Assembly (NCBI GenBank): GCA_905221605.1
Contig: CAJNDS010000338.1
Location: forward strand, 51,958 to 115,957
Direction of reading: 5' to 3'
Length of the DNA stretch: 64,000 bases
DNA from: Symbiodinium natans
Taxonomy: Eukaryota; Sar; Dinophyceae; Suessiales; Symbiodiniaceae
Every line of letters starts with the position of its first letter. The first letter of the stretch is position 1. Both the position numbers and the translations under genes were made by a program. This document shows positions 21,426 to 32,568 of this stretch, in pieces. The notes under the pieces were generated by a model that worked only from the letters and a program-made list of their open reading frames with translations, ran no database searches and was not told where the DNA came from.

Positions 21426-22630
21426 TGTAGCCTGGGTTGTAAGCAATAGAAGCCGGCCACCTCCCTCCCTCTCTCTCTTTCCAAAGAAAGAGCGGTCGAA
21501 TCATAGTTCAAATGTCCCTTCCCCATGAGGGCTCCGGGGCATAAGGAACTCCAAACGCCCTGAGCCCTGAGCCCTGAGCCCTGAGCCCTGAGCCCCAAGC
21601 CCTAAGCCCTGGACCCAAATCCAAGTAACCACTTGAAAGTTCAACCTCGAGCACCGAAAACCTCCAAATCCCAAACTATCGTGTCCGCTGAGGGGCAACC
21701 AGCAGCCAGCACTTACGTAGAGTATACCCTTGCATCACTGAGCGGAGAGGCGTAGTTCCGCGTAGAGCGTCCCATGTTCACTGCTCATTCTTCACATGTT
21801 GTTGCTGTGGAGTTCTAGGTTTGAGGTTTAGTGTTTAGGGTCGGGGGTGCATTTTGGGTGGGTGCCTTTAAAGCTCCTCCCCACGAGTTACTTAAAGCCT
21901 AAACCAGCGAAGACGACAACGCTACGGTCGAGAACCCAACCCGCACATCCCCATCTTCCTCTAACCCTAGACCCGAGACCCCTAGACCTAAACTTCTTCC
22001 TCCAACCCTAGGCGCTCGACCCAAAACCATCAAGCCCTAACCCCAGGCCCTAAACTTCTGAAAGAAGGCAACTCTCTAAGGTTTGAACCATGGGCCCTTA
22101 TTTTCACGCGTGAACTTGCAATATAGTACTATGCTCACTTAATCATAACTTTACTGGGACGGTTTCCTATCTCCAGCTCCTGTTAGTGTTGATCTGGGGC
22201 TCAGCCTTAATGTCTTGAGTTACTAGCCGGCTTCGAGACCAGTCCAACCGCAGCACCCTAACATATGAACTTCCTATTCACAGGCTTCTAGACCCTGTCA
22301 TCCTGGTCTCACGGAATGGCGCCTTTCCAGCGACTGTAAGGTCTTTTCTAGGGTGTGAACGAAGGGGTCTTTTCTCACGCGCGCACTATAGTACTTTTCA
22401 AGGTCCTTTTGCGTTCCGTTCAATTTTCCAATATTAAGTGCACTCCATTTTTTTAGGAGAACGAAGTGAATAAGCGAACGTAGTGCGTGATTTCATGTTT
22501 CACACGCCCTATTAAAGCTAAATTGGCAAGTGAACACTGTGTATGCACGTGTAAAGTATGGTCCCTGACACTTGTTTAGAGGGATCCGAAGTATGCGCCC
22601 TTATGATATAGTGTACACAAGGGTTGTGTA
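21425..22630. other. No recognisable gene
   Basis: Non-telomeric sequence of ordinary composition. A short GAGCCCT repeat lies at 21560-21605. 21727-21790 is related to 43707-43760 (dispersed repeat). Nothing else is supported. Confidence 0.5.
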
Positions 22631-22633
22631 ACA

Positions 22634-22732
22634 TTTGGCCCAGGTCAAGGGCCCATGCTTCGGATCCCCTATAAGCCCGGAGGCCAGGATGTCGCTATCC
22701 AGTCAGAGACGGGCTCCGGTAAGACGCTGGCG
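22634..22732 (+). CDS. DEAD-box RNA helicase fragment (motif I)
   Basis: The reading frame gives PMLRIPYKPGGQDVAIQSET followed by GSGKTLA: a DEAD-box Walker A motif (TGSGKT at 22709-22726) in its usual setting, a G-x-D-V start and S-E-T before GSGKTLA. Upstream residues fit the region between the Q motif and motif I. The family unwinds RNA using ATP. Only this exon is seen; the frame then enters a G homopolymer, and no motif Ia, DEAD or SAT exon was found nearby. It could be an exon of a gene with very long introns or a stranded fragment. Left edge is uncertain (possible acceptor GGCCCAG at 22642). Confidence 0.65.
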
Positions 22733-25179
22733 CGCGCGGGGGGGGGGGGGGGGGAGGGAAGGTGGGGGGTGCCGGAGGGGGCTTAAGAGTCCTATTGTAG
22801 GGCTTGGGATGTTGGGGTTTGGGAGAACCGGATTTTATCACTTAGGGCTTAGGGGCCTAGGGGTTTTGGGAATTCAGGTTGAGGGTTAGAAGGTTGAGGC
22901 TTTGGCTTAGAGTTAGAGGTTTGAGGTTTCGGGTTAGAGGGTTGAGGTTTGAGGGTTGCAAGGTTGAGGGTTGAGGGTTGCGGAGGTTTCATGTTAATTA
23001 TAGGGTTGATGGAGGGTTGAGGGTTAAGGGTTGAGGCTTTTTGGTCGACGACACTGGCGAGTTCCGTTAACCTCAAGCAGGTGGAGCCCGCAAGCACAAC
23101 CTCAATAAATGTACTGTCCTTTGCTTGTTCCGTCTGGACTTTGTTTACAGATTTTTCAGTAAAGCTCCTATGTTTATTCAACAAGATTTCCTCCACCACC
23201 CCTTAAATGCACAATCACCAATCGTCGGTGGTCTTCGCACTTTTCACTCAGAACTTCCCCAAGGCTATCCCCCATTATCGTTTCGGTGGAGGGATTCGCA
23301 GTTTGGGTACCCTAAACCCTAGACCCTAAACCCTAAACCCTAAACCCTAAACCCTAAACCCTAAACCCTAAACCCTAAACCCTAAACCCTAAACCCTAAA
23401 CCCTAAACCCTAAACCCTAACCCCTAAACCCTAAACTAAACCCTAAAACCGAACCCCTACACCCTAAACCTAAACCTAAACGAACCCCTAAAACCCTAAA
23501 CCCTAAACCCTAACCCGACCCCTAAACCCTAAACTAACCTAAACCCTAAACCCTAACCCTAAACCCTAAACCCTAAACCCTAAACCCTAAACCCGAAACC
23601 CTAAACCCTAAACCCTAACCCCTAAACCCTAAACCCTAAACCCTAAACCCGAACCCCTAAACCCTAAACCCTAAACCCTAAACCCTAAACCCTAAACCCT
23701 AAACCCTAAACCCTAAACCCTAAACCCGAAACCCTGTCAGCCCTAAGTCTGCTGCGAGCCTTTCATCTGAATACCCTGTGACAGCCCACCATCTCCCTAA
23801 ACCCTAAATCCTAAACCCTAAATCCTAAACCCTAAACCCTAAACCCTAAACCCTAAACCCCAACCCTAAATCCTAAACCCCAACACCCCAAGCCCCACAA
23901 ACCCAAAGCCAAAAGCCCCGAGAGAGGCGTATCTACTGCCAGCCGCCCAGTTCGCCGTGGAGGCGACGTACTGTCAGGAGGAGGCGGAGGAGCAGTTTGG
24001 GGTTAAACCCTCAACCCGAAACCCGAAACCCTAAAACCTAAATCCCCTAAGCCCTAAACCCTATACCCTCAACCCTAACCCCAAACCCCAAACCCCAAAC
24101 CCCAAACCCTAAACCCTAAACCCTGAACCCTGAACCCTGAACGAACCCTAAACCCTAAACCCTCAACCCTAAACCCTAAATCCCGAACCCTAGGCCCAGG
24201 GTTTTGATTCTAGGATGAGTTAAGGCTTTCCCGGGTTTGGGGTGTCCGTGGTTATCCGATTCAAGGTAGGGGAGTCTGAGCTTTAGTTCAGGGTGTCGAC
24301 CTGCGACTCTGTGTACCTACAGTTTTGTAGTGACTACCCCTGGATTAGCAGGTATAACCCACAAAAAAACTGTAGGCAAAGAGAGTCCCAGGTAAACCCT
24401 GAACCCTAACCGAAACCCGACGTTTTGCCATATGGGGTGGGCTGAAACCTCAGAAACCCTAAATTGAGACCTGTTCTTGGGGTACGTGTTGTCACACACA
24501 CACACGGCGGTTACACCTGGCCTAGGAGTCCATATGTTGATTCCTCTAAAGCATTTTTTGGGGTCTTTTCTTTTATAAGGCGGCCCGTCCTATTTAGGGT
24601 ACCCCTAAACCCTAAACCCTAAAACCCTAAACCCTAAACCCTAAACCCCAAAAAGGGACCCTAAATTTTGAGAACTGACCAGATGGATTTCGGGCATTTT
24701 CGGGTTTCAGGGTGTAGGGGGCCCGGTCGCTCCCAGAAGGTTGATGCGAGTTTAGGGTTTGGGGTTTAGGGGTTTAGGGGTTTAGGGGTTTAGGGGTTTA
24801 AGGTTTAGGGTTTAGGGTTTAGGGTTTAGGGTTTAGGGTTTAGGGTTTAGGGTTTAGGATATCTTCAAGTTTTGCTTCGCACGGATGTGAAGCATCGTCA
24901 CCTTTTCTTGGGCAGACGTAGCCACAGGAGTCGAAGACACAAATTGTGTCACCGAGATATTTGAGTACTTAGCTAGACTTCCTACGCGAGAACTTCGATG
25001 GGCCCTAAACTGAACTTAAACCCGGAACCGTTATTTCTGCGAATCAGTGCAGGGACCCGAAATCGGTCTGGGGACCCTGATAAACCCTTTTTAACACCCT
25101 TTAAACCCTATAGGCCCGATTAATCCTGTAAGCCCTGTATACCCTATAAACCCCTACAAACCCCAAACCTTAAACCCAC
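22733..25179. repeat. Heptamer mosaic, block 6
   Basis: G tract 22740-22755; G-rich degenerate 22795-23040; plain 23040-23305 without a gene; long C-rich 23310-23735 with indel-bearing units (CCTAAAC, CCCGAAC), then 23795-23890 and 24030-24195; G-rich 24750-24855. 24200-24600 and 24860-25140 are plain sequence with no gene recognised. Confidence 0.9.
23937..23999 (+). CDS. Putative exon, unassigned
   Basis: Reads AYLLPAAQFAVEATYCQEEA then EEQFG after a GAGAG acceptor-like edge, between two CCCTAAA arrays. No family recognised. Confidence 0.35.
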
Positions 25180-25272
25180 AAGGATTCGGAAGACCTGGAC
25201 GAAGAGATGTTGGCAGAGAAGGAGAGTTTGGCTCCTTTATGTGCTCCAGGGCTTCAGGGGTCTAAGCCATAA
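25180..25272 (+). CDS. Putative exon, unassigned
   Basis: Thirty codons to TAA, reading KDSEDLDEEMLAEKESLAPL then CAPGLQG. The left edge is CCCACAAG then G, like the acceptor of a CLC exon at 44876. Acidic. No family recognised. Confidence 0.4.
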   Translation, partial: KDSEDLDEEMLAEKESLAPLCAPGLQGSKP

Positions 25273-25825
25273 GCGGTATGCCCTAGACCCTAAACCCTCA
25301 ACCCTTGTTTGAAACATTAACCCCGAAACCTTGCAAGTCAAGCGTTTCGGGTTTCAGGCGATAAGCCATAGGTTGAGACTAAGAGGTTTCGGGTGTTTCG
25401 GGTTTAGGGTTTGGGGATCTAAGGGTGTAGGGTTTAGGGTTTGGGATTCGGGGTGTGAGGTTTAGGGTTTAGGAATTGGCGTGTAGGGGTTAGGGACAGG
25501 GTGTGGGGTGTAGGATTGAGGGTGTAGAACACAGGTTGTCTGTGTTGGCATGATCAACGTGCTGCGTTGTAATAGTTTGAAGGAGGCTTGCAACAAGTGC
25601 CCTGGGAATGGAGCAACGCTTGTGTGGCAATTGCTTTCGAAGGCGCGGTAGCACTTGGCTATTCAGAACATTCATACTAAACCCCTAAACCCTATAATCC
25701 CCGAAATCCTAAACTCCGAAGCCCTAATCGGCTTAGGGCAGTCACTAAACCTTGACCCTAAACGGTTTGGGGGTTCAGCGATTTGATTTCGTGGTTGTTC
25801 GTAGCGAAAAATAGGGGGTCATGAA

Positions 25826-25922
25826 GACTGTAACTTTCGAATGACTGTAAGTTTCGACTAACTGTAAGTTTCGAATGACTGTAAGTTACGAAAACTGTAC
25901 GTTACGAAAACCGCAAGTTACG
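25826..25922. repeat. Minisatellite of GACTGTAAGTTTCGAAT units
   Basis: Five to six diverged 16-18 bp units (ACTGTAAGTTTCGA, later ACTGTACGTTACGA). Not telomere-like. Confidence 0.85.
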
Positions 25923-26347
25923 GTTGTCGAATTACGGACTTGGGAGTTCAGGGCTTAAAGCCCCCTACAGATGAGGGCTCGGCATCTAGGGTTCAGCATG
26001 CAAGGTTCAGGTTCCACCCTAACCATCCATAAAACCCTAAACCCTAAACCCTAAACCCTAAACCCTAAACCCTGAACCCTAAACCCTAAACCCTAAACCC
26101 TAAACCTCTACGCCTCCAAGCCCCTAACCCCTAAAGTTCAAAAGCCCCTGAACCCCTGAAACTTAAACCCTAAACCCTAAACCCTAAACCCTAAACCCTA
26201 AACCCTAAACCCTAAACCCTAAACCCTAAACCCTAAACCCTAAACCCTAAACCCTAAACCCTAAACCCTAAACCCCCAAACCCTAAACCCTAAACCCGAA
26301 ACCCTAAACCCCAAACCCCCCAACCCCCCTCACCCCCTCAGCCCCAT

Positions 26348-26416
26348 ATGTTGGCGGAGGAGGCTGCGGAGAGCCGCGCCAGAGATCATGAGTACCAGGC
26401 TCGGAGCCTTCCTTAA
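26348..26416 (+). CDS. Small ORF or exon, unassigned
   Basis: ATG to TAA, reading MLAEEAAESRARDHEYQARS then LP. CCCTAAA left, TTTAGGG right. Confidence 0.35.
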   Translation: MLAEEAAESRARDHEYQARSLP

Positions 26417-26520
26417 AGCCCGAAACCTTACAACCATGCTAGGGTTTAGGGTTTAGGGTTTAGGGTTTAGGGTTTAGGGTTTAGGGTTTAGGGTTTAGGG
26501 TTTAGGGTTTAGGGTTTAGG

Positions 26521-26604
26521 GCACAAACCCCCCGAATCTCAAGCCCCAAATTGCACTCAGCGCCTCCACACGACCGCAAGCCTGCGGGTGAGGGTTTCAT
26601 ACCC
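26521..26604. repeat. Duplicated segment, copy 1
   Basis: GCACAAACCCCCCGAATCTC and the following 60-odd bases recur at 36071-36155 with about 92 percent identity by eye, ending in both cases at GGGTTTCATACCCTAA. A short dispersed or segmental duplication between arrays. Confidence 0.85.
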
Positions 26605-26666
26605 TAAACCCTAAACCCTAAACCCTAAACCCTAAATCCTAAACCCTACACCCTTGCCCCTTTCAG

Positions 26667-26738
26667 CAGGCAGACGGACCTCCTGAGCCGCAGTCAAGTG
26701 TGTGCCCGGCTCAGGAGGGTGGCGTTTGGGGCTTACAG
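26667..26738 (+). CDS. Putative exon with clean splice sites
   Basis: Acceptor CCCCTTTCAG and donor TACAG then GTGTTG bound a frame reading RQTDLLSRSQVCARLRRVAF then GAYR. No family recognised. Confidence 0.45.
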
Positions 26739-26963
26739 GTGTTGAGACCCCAGACCCTAAACCCCTAACCTCTAACCCCTAACCCCTAAACCCTAAACTC
26801 TAAACCCTAACCCGAACCCTAAACCCTGAACCCTCAACCCTAAACCCTCAACCCTAAACCCCACCCTTCTTTGCCCTAGACCCCCTAAACCCCAAACCCT
26901 ACTTCCCCAAAGCCCTACGTCCCAAGGCCCCATCGTCCTGGAGCCCTAAAGCCCAATAGTGGA

Positions 26964-27064
26964 GGTTCATGGTACTTATTCACCAGCTATGACTGTACTT
27001 ATCACCCACGTATAAGGCGCATAAGTGCCCTAATATGGTTATAAGTACAGTTAAGTACAGTTAC
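26964..27064. mobile_element. Foldback (MITE-like) element, copy 2
   Basis: Starts GTTCATGGTACTTATTCACC and contains CTGTACTTATCACCCACGTA, AAGTGCCCTAATATGGTTAT and AAGTACAGTTA, matching the element at 28769-28882 along its length. The right terminal inverted repeat is cut off by CCCTAAA repeat. Confidence 0.65.
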
Positions 27065-27389
27065 CCTAAACCCTAAACCCTGAACCCTAAACCCTAAACC
27101 CTAAACTCTAAACCCTAAACCCTAAACTCTAAACCCTCAAAACCGAGCCGTGAGCTACAGCCGAGGTGTTACAAGGTCAAGCAGACTGCCTGGCGCTCGG
27201 CCATCCCCCTAACCCTAAACCCTAAACCCTCCAAGACCAGAAAACCCAAACACCCTAAGCCCTCAAACCCCAAACCCTAAGCCCTCAACAAAAACCGCAA
27301 AAAACTAAAACCCTGAAACCCTAAACCCTCAAAACCCTAAGCCCCCAAAAAACCCTACGACCCTAAAACCCTCAACGCCAGGCCACAAG

Positions 27390-27464
27390 CCGCGGTACTC
27401 GCCTGGTGTCACGGCCCGAGGAGTTCGCGACGCCTACAGGGAAGCCGGGGGCCCTTGTGCTTGG
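27390..27464 (+). CDS. Putative exon, unassigned
   Basis: Reads PRYSPGVTARGVRDAYREAG then GPCAW, from a CCACAAG acceptor-like edge to a GGTTTGGGG edge. No family recognised. Confidence 0.4.
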
Positions 27465-27835
27465 GGTTTGGGGTTGCGGGTTGAGGGGTTTTGGGGTTTA
27501 GGGGGTTTAGGGGGTTTAGGTGGGTTTAGGGGGTTTGGGGAGGTTTTGGGGGTTTTGGGGGTTTAGGGCGTTGAGGGGGTGTAGGGGGTTTAGGGGGTTT
27601 AGGGGGTTTAGGGGGTTTTTGGGTGTTTCGGGGTTTAGCGGGTTTAGGGGGTACGACATGGTCAGGACTTCATGGTCATACGCACGTCTAATACTTTCCA
27701 ATGCCGGTGCTTCGCGTATCTGACACAGGCATGCTGCGGTGGAATGTCTAAAGTTCAGAGTTTAGGGTTCTGTAAGTTTCAAACGCTGGTGACAATGTCC
27801 TCCCCCCCCCTCCCGGCTCGTGTATGGGTGTCCAG

Positions 27836-27969
27836 AAGCTATTAGAGAACTGATTCGACGTGGCTTCATTGGCTTCCTTACATCTGTGCCAAGGAAGATC
27901 TACCAGGGGGACGAGTTCATGAGCAGGCCGCGTATTGACCCTATTCAGCTTCGAAACACCAAGCCCTGA
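27836..27969 (+). CDS. Putative exon, unassigned
   Basis: Long island, 44 codons to TGA, reading AIRELIRRGFIGFLTSVPRK then IYQGDEFMSRPRIDPIQ. The acceptor GTGTCCAG follows a C-rich tract (27800-27815). One of the strongest orphan exons: high complexity, no repeat character. Family not recognised. Confidence 0.5.
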
Positions 27970-28768
27970 ACCTCACTCAGGTCTACACTCTAAGGCCTCG
28001 ACCCTAAACCTTAAGCCCCCCCCAACCTAAAACCAAATCAAATGCCGCGGAATGCCCCGCGGAGTGATGGGGCTTAGGATATAAGCAGTTTCGGTTTCTT
28101 TGGTTGAGAGCTTTCTTTCTTGTCTCAAACCCTAAACCCTAAACCCTAAACCCTAAACCCTAAACCCTAAACCCTAAACCCTAAACCCTAAACCCTCAAC
28201 CTTGGGCGACTCTGGCACCCCCACATCCGTGGGTTGGGGGGGTTTCGGGTTTAAGGTCCAGGGTTTGATGGCTTCAAGGTGGTTAGGGTTTCGGGTTTCG
28301 GGTTTCGGGTTTCGGGTTTAGGGTTTAGGGTTTAGGGTTTAGGGTTTGATGGCTTCAAGGCGGTTAGGCGTGGTCTTTTCAGTCTTTTCAGTATTCATGG
28401 TTCAGGATTAAAAGATGTTTTCGGTCCAGACCTTCGGAATTACTGCTCTCACGCGGGAACCCTGGAATCCCAAACCCTAAGGGCCTGTAGGTTTGCTGGG
28501 GTTTAATGTTGGTTTTAGGTTTAGGGCCTTCCAGGGTTGATAATTGCCTTTAGATTTGAGGATGTTTGGGGTTAGGGTTTAGGGTTTGGGTTTAGGGTTT
28601 AGGGTTTAGGGTTTAGGGTTTAGGGTTTAGGGTTTAGGGTTTAGGGTTTAGGGTTTAGGGTTTAGGGTTTAGGGTTTAGGGTTTAGGGTTTAGGGTTTAG
28701 GGTTTAGGTTTAGGGTTTAGGGCTTCTAGGGCATTCTAGGCTTGTAGGGTAGGGTCTTCTACTTCAAG

Positions 28769-28882
28769 GTTCATGGTACTTGTTAACCAATGATAACCGT
28801 ACTTATAACCTACTTACAAGCCCCTTAAGTGCCCGAATGTGGCTGTAAGTACAGTTATGATAGGTTAATAAGTACCATGAAC
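28769..28882. mobile_element. Foldback (MITE-like) element, copy 3
   Basis: Terminal inverted repeats GTTCATGGTACTTGTTAACC (left) and GGTTAATAAGTACCATGAAC (right) with inner pairing (GATAACCGTACTTATA with TGTAAGTACAGTTATG). 114 bp, AT-rich, no ORF. The best-preserved member of a family with copies at 19242 and 26964 and a fragment near 33715. Confidence 0.75.
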
Positions 28883-29528
28883 ACAAAGGATTCATGTAAC
28901 TATATAGTATATTCTTGGGCCCTAAAGCTACTGTCTAGGAACCCCTTTAAGGCCCGAGTATATACCATATAGGTACATGGATCCGTTGGGGAACCTACAA
29001 GTAGGGTTCAACTTATGTCCTCTCCAGTCCCCCCCCCCCCCCCCCCCCCCCTGGCACGCTGCGAAGGAGCGTCAGTGGCTCACCGCTGGGGCTGCACTTT
29101 GCCGGGAGCCCCGAGCTCCTGGGTTTAGGGTTTAGGGTTTGGGGTTTGGGGTTCTGGGTTTGGGGTTTAGGGCTTAGGGTTTAGGGTTTGGGGTTTAGGG
29201 TTTAGGGTTTAGGGTAAACTCCCCAAACCCCAAACCCAGAACACACCACCCTAAACCCTGAGCCTGAACCTTAAGCCCTAACCCTGAGCTCCCAGCCCTG
29301 AGCCCTCAACCCTAAACCCTCAGCCCTGTACTCTAAGTCCTATACCCCTAAGCTGTGAACCTTGGACCCTAAACCCTAAACCCTAAACCCTAAACCCTAA
29401 ACCCTAAACCCTAAACCCTAAACCCTAAACCCTAAACCCTAAACCCTAAACCCTAAACCCTAAACCCTAAACCCTAAACCCTAAACCCTAAACCCTAAGC
29501 CCTAAACTATACACTCCCAATCCTGTAG

Positions 29529-29587
29529 GATGCTGTGCTGGGCCCGGGGTTCCTGTTCGCTTCTTTCATTCGGGGGAAGTGTGGCAA
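29529..29587 (+). CDS. Putative exon with clean splice sites
   Basis: Acceptor CCTGTAG and donor GCAA then GTGTTC bound DAVLGPGFLFASFIRGKCGK. Hydrophobic middle. Follows a long CCCTAAA array. No family recognised. Confidence 0.4.
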
Positions 29588-30223
29588 GTGTTCATTAGGG
29601 TTTCGGTTTTGGCCGAGTAGAGGTCCAAAAGGAAGTGGACATCTTCTCGCCTGAAGCCACCTGAAATGGGTCTAGGGCTTCATGTCGTGCAAAACGTATC
29701 AAGGTTTCTGCAGCCGCTATTGGCTTGTGTATATAGGGTTCCTTGTATGAACATATAGGTGAGTGTGCATATTAGATTTCTTTTTTGGGGATTCACGCAA
29801 CAAATTACCTCACATTGCGCTCAGGCTTGCAAAGCTCAAGGCCCTAAGCCCTCAACCCTAAAGCCCAACCCCTACTCGGTGGGGATCTGGAGCGTTTCAT
29901 AGGCTTGAACGGCCAGGGTGGTTTTCGCAAAGTGAAGAGCCTCACTCCGGGGTCTAATCGAGAGATCTTTTAGTCCCTCCCCTCCCCTACACCCTTAAAC
30001 CCTAAACCCTAAAACCTAAACCCATAGTCCGAAAGCTCCTTCACGATCCCGGAAACTGGACTAACCCCCCCAGTTCCCCCACAACTCCTGCAGCCTTACT
30101 GCTATGTATCTCAACAAAAAATATATATATATATATATATATATACGGATATGTGGATATGTACATATACTGTCTATCTATCTATCTATCTATCTACATA
30201 TATATATATATACAATTGCCCAG

Positions 30224-30297
30224 ATTGAGCTTGGCGACGGGCGTGGATGGTTCCCATGGGACCGAAAGGACATGCTGCAAAGGCGCCCCCGCTACAC
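30224..30297 (+). CDS. Putative exon, unassigned
   Basis: Acceptor TTGCCCAG then IELGDGRGWFPWDRKDMLQR and RPRYT before a very long CCCTAAA array (30297-30745). High-complexity and aromatic; no family recognised. Confidence 0.45.
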
Positions 30298-30745
30298 CCC
30301 AAACCCTAAACCCTAAACCCTAAACCCTAAACCCTAAACCCTAAACCCTAAACCCTAAACCCTAAACCCTAAACCCTAAACCCTAAACCCTAAACCCTAA
30401 ACCCTAAACCCTAAACCCTAAACCCTAAACCCTAAACCCTAAACCCTAAACCCTAACCCAGACCCCCTAAACCTAAAACCCTAAACCCTAAACCCTAAAC
30501 CCTAAACCCTAAACCCTAAACCTAAAACCCTCCCTAACCCTAACCCCTAAACCCTAAACCCTAAACCCTAAACCCTAAACCCTAAACCCTAAACCTAAAC
30601 CCTAAACCCTAAACCCTTACCCTAAAAACCCTAAACCCTAAACCCTAAACCCTAAACCCTAAACCCTAAACCCTAAACCCTAAACCCTAAACCCTAAACC
30701 CTAAACCCTAAACCCTAAACCCTAAACCCGAATAAACCCTGACCC
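30297..30745. repeat. (CCCTAAA)n array, about 450 bp
   Basis: The longest single-orientation array in the window, about 60 units, with a few unit-length slips (CCTAAAA, CCTAACC). Confidence 0.97.
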
Positions 30746-31238
30746 TGTTTTTCGGGGTGTAAGGATTTGAGGTTTGGCCTCTCAACCCACTCGAGCCCAA
30801 GCCTTGGAACCCGAGCCACAGAAACACTCAACCCCGATTAGCTGCCTTAGGGTTTAGGGTTTAGGGTTTAGGGTTTAGGGTTTAGGGTTTAGGGTTTAGG
30901 GTTCAGGGTTCAGGGTTTAGGCTTTAGGGTTTGGGGTTTGGGGTTTGGGGTTTGTACCCATGAGCCTTCAAGTGACATTTTCTCGAAAGCCCGCGACCCG
31001 AAACGCAAAGGCCTCCGGAGATTAGACAGCTTCTTTACTCTTTAAGCCCCGGCTTCATAAGAGCCCAAACCCAAACCCTATACAGTTTAGGGTTGAGGGT
31101 TTGGGGTTTAGGGTTTAGGGTAAAACCCTCAACCCTAAACCCTAAACCCTAAACCCTAAACCCTAAACCCTAAACCAACCCTAAACCCTAAACCCTAAAC
31201 CCTAAACCCTAAACCCTAAACCCTAAACCCTTTGTCAG

Positions 31239-31293
31239 GTTCAGCTTGAGAGCTCGGCAGTACACCAAAGGACAGCGCGTGGAGGCGCGGAGG
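31239..31293 (+). CDS. Putative exon with clean splice sites
   Basis: Acceptor CTTTGTCAG and donor CGGAGG then GTTTGG bound a frame reading FSLRARQYTKGQRVEARR. CCCTAAA left, TTTGGGG/TTTAGGG right. Confidence 0.4.
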
Positions 31294-31430
31294 GTTTGGG
31301 GGGTATTCAGGGTCTAGGGTTTGGGGTTTAAGGGTTTAGGGTGTAGGGTTTAGGGTTTGGGGCTTGGAGTTTAAGGTGTAGGGGTTTAGGGTTTGGGGTT
31401 TAGGGCTTAGGGTTTGGGGTTTGGGGTTTA

Positions 31431-31665
31431 GGGTGTAGGGTTTCGGGTTTGGGGTTTAGGGTTTAGGATTTTGGGGTTTAGGGTTTGGGGTTGGGGGTTT
31501 GGGGTTTCGGGTTTAGGGTGTAGGGTTTCGGGTTTGGGGTTTAGGGTTTAGGATTTTGGGGTTTAGGGTTTGGGGTTGGGGGTTTGGGGTTTCGGGTTTA
31601 GGGTGTAGGGTTTCGGGTTTGGGGTTTAGGGTTTAGGATTTTGGGGTTTAGGGTTTGGGGTTAGC
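31431..31665. repeat. 85-bp tandem repeat built from heptamer variants
   Basis: GGGTGTAGGG recurs at 31431, 31516 and 31601, exactly 85 bp apart, and the sequence between is near-identical: about 2.7 copies of a higher-order unit made of TTTAGGG, TTTGGGG and TTTCGGG. Confidence 0.9.
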
Positions 31666-31676
31666 GGGCCTTACAG

Positions 31677-31724
31677 TTCAGACTCGAGATGCTGGAGTTA
31701 ACGCTGGAAGCTTTGGAACCCAGG
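31677..31724 (+). CDS. Putative exon, unassigned
   Basis: Acceptor CCTTACAG then FRLEMLELTLEALEPRA before CCCTAAA repeat. Leucine-rich and helical. Confidence 0.4.
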
Positions 31725-31872
31725 GCCCTAAACCCTAAACATGTCCACCCATCCTTCATTCCGAAACCTTAAACCCCTTGAACCCTAGCTTGAACCCCCC
31801 AACCCATGAACCCTAAGCCCAAACCCTTAAACCCGAAACCCGTCGAACCCTAGACCTAGACCTCCAAGCTGA

Positions 31873-31912
31873 GAAAACCGGCGCCGGAATGTACTACACT
31901 GAAGTTTGGAGC
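31873..31912 (+). CDS. Putative short exon, unassigned
   Basis: Reads EKTGAGMYYTEVW after GCTGAG; about 13 codons. Weak on its own. Confidence 0.25.
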
Positions 31913-32210
31913 GTTTTGGGGGGTTGCGGCGCTTAGGGAGTCCAGAGATTTGGGGAGTTCAAGGGTTCAGGGCTTCAGAAACCCTTAAGCCCCTAAAACC
32001 CTTGAGCCCCTAAACCCTAAACCCTAAACCCTAAACCCAAAACCCTAAACCCTAAACCCTAAACCCTAAACCCTAAAGCCTAAACGCTACACCCTAAACC
32101 CTAAACCCTAAACCCTAAACCCTAAACCCTAAACGCTACACCCTAAACCCTAAACCCTAAAACCTTAAAAAACCCAAAGCCCTTCAACCCTGGCATGCTC
32201 CCCCCACGTC

Positions 32211-32280
32211 GACAGCCTGAGGCCCTCCATGCGCAAAGACCGAAGGGCTCCAGAATTTCTCAAAACCTTAAGCCCTGGGT
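32211..32280 (+). CDS. Putative exon, unassigned
   Basis: Reads DSLRPSMRKDRRAPEFLKT then LSPG in a CCCTAAA-island-TTTAGGG bracket. Confidence 0.35.
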
Positions 32281-32348
32281 GTTTAGGGTTTAGGGTTTAG
32301 GGTTTAGGGTTTAGGGCTTACACATGGGGGTTTAGGGTTTTTGGGCAG

Positions 32349-32409
32349 AGGCGAAAGAGACCATCGAGTACGGCTCCGGCGACATCGTCCAGCCTAGAAC
32401 TCACTTTCG
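32349..32409 (+). CDS. Putative exon, unassigned
   Basis: Acceptor TTGGGCAG then AKETIEYGSGDIVQPRTHF and donor TTCG then GTTTAGGG. Confidence 0.4.
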
Positions 32410-32568
32410 GTTTAGGGTTTAGGGTTTAGGGTTATTTAGAGTTTAGGGTTTAGGGTTGAACAATTGAACCCTAAAATTGGGGTCATATTCCCTTACTACT
32501 ATAATTCCCATTAAGGTCTATGAACCATAAACCCTTTTAGGGTTCATTTTGTCCTCAAGGTTTCCGAG

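Larger units (their letters stand above)
25273..27835. repeat. Heptamer mosaic, block 7
   Basis: G-rich 25380-25500; plain with the minisatellite to 26025; C-rich 26030-26105 and 26160-26310; G-rich 26438-26522; C-rich 26600-26652, 26750-26865, 27060-27140; G-rich 27455-27650 (GGGGGTTTA variants). 27660-27830 is plain. Exon-like islands are listed separately. Confidence 0.9.
27970..30223. repeat. Heptamer mosaic, block 8
   Basis: C-rich 28128-28200; G-rich 28245-28350 and 28575-28750 (the latter nearly perfect); C homopolymer about 29031-29051; G-rich 29118-29216; C-rich 29364-29510. 28355-28570, 28883-29030 and 29590-29990 are plain sequence without a recognised gene. (AT)n at 30119-30145 and (CTAT)n at 30173-30196. 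Confidence 0.9.
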
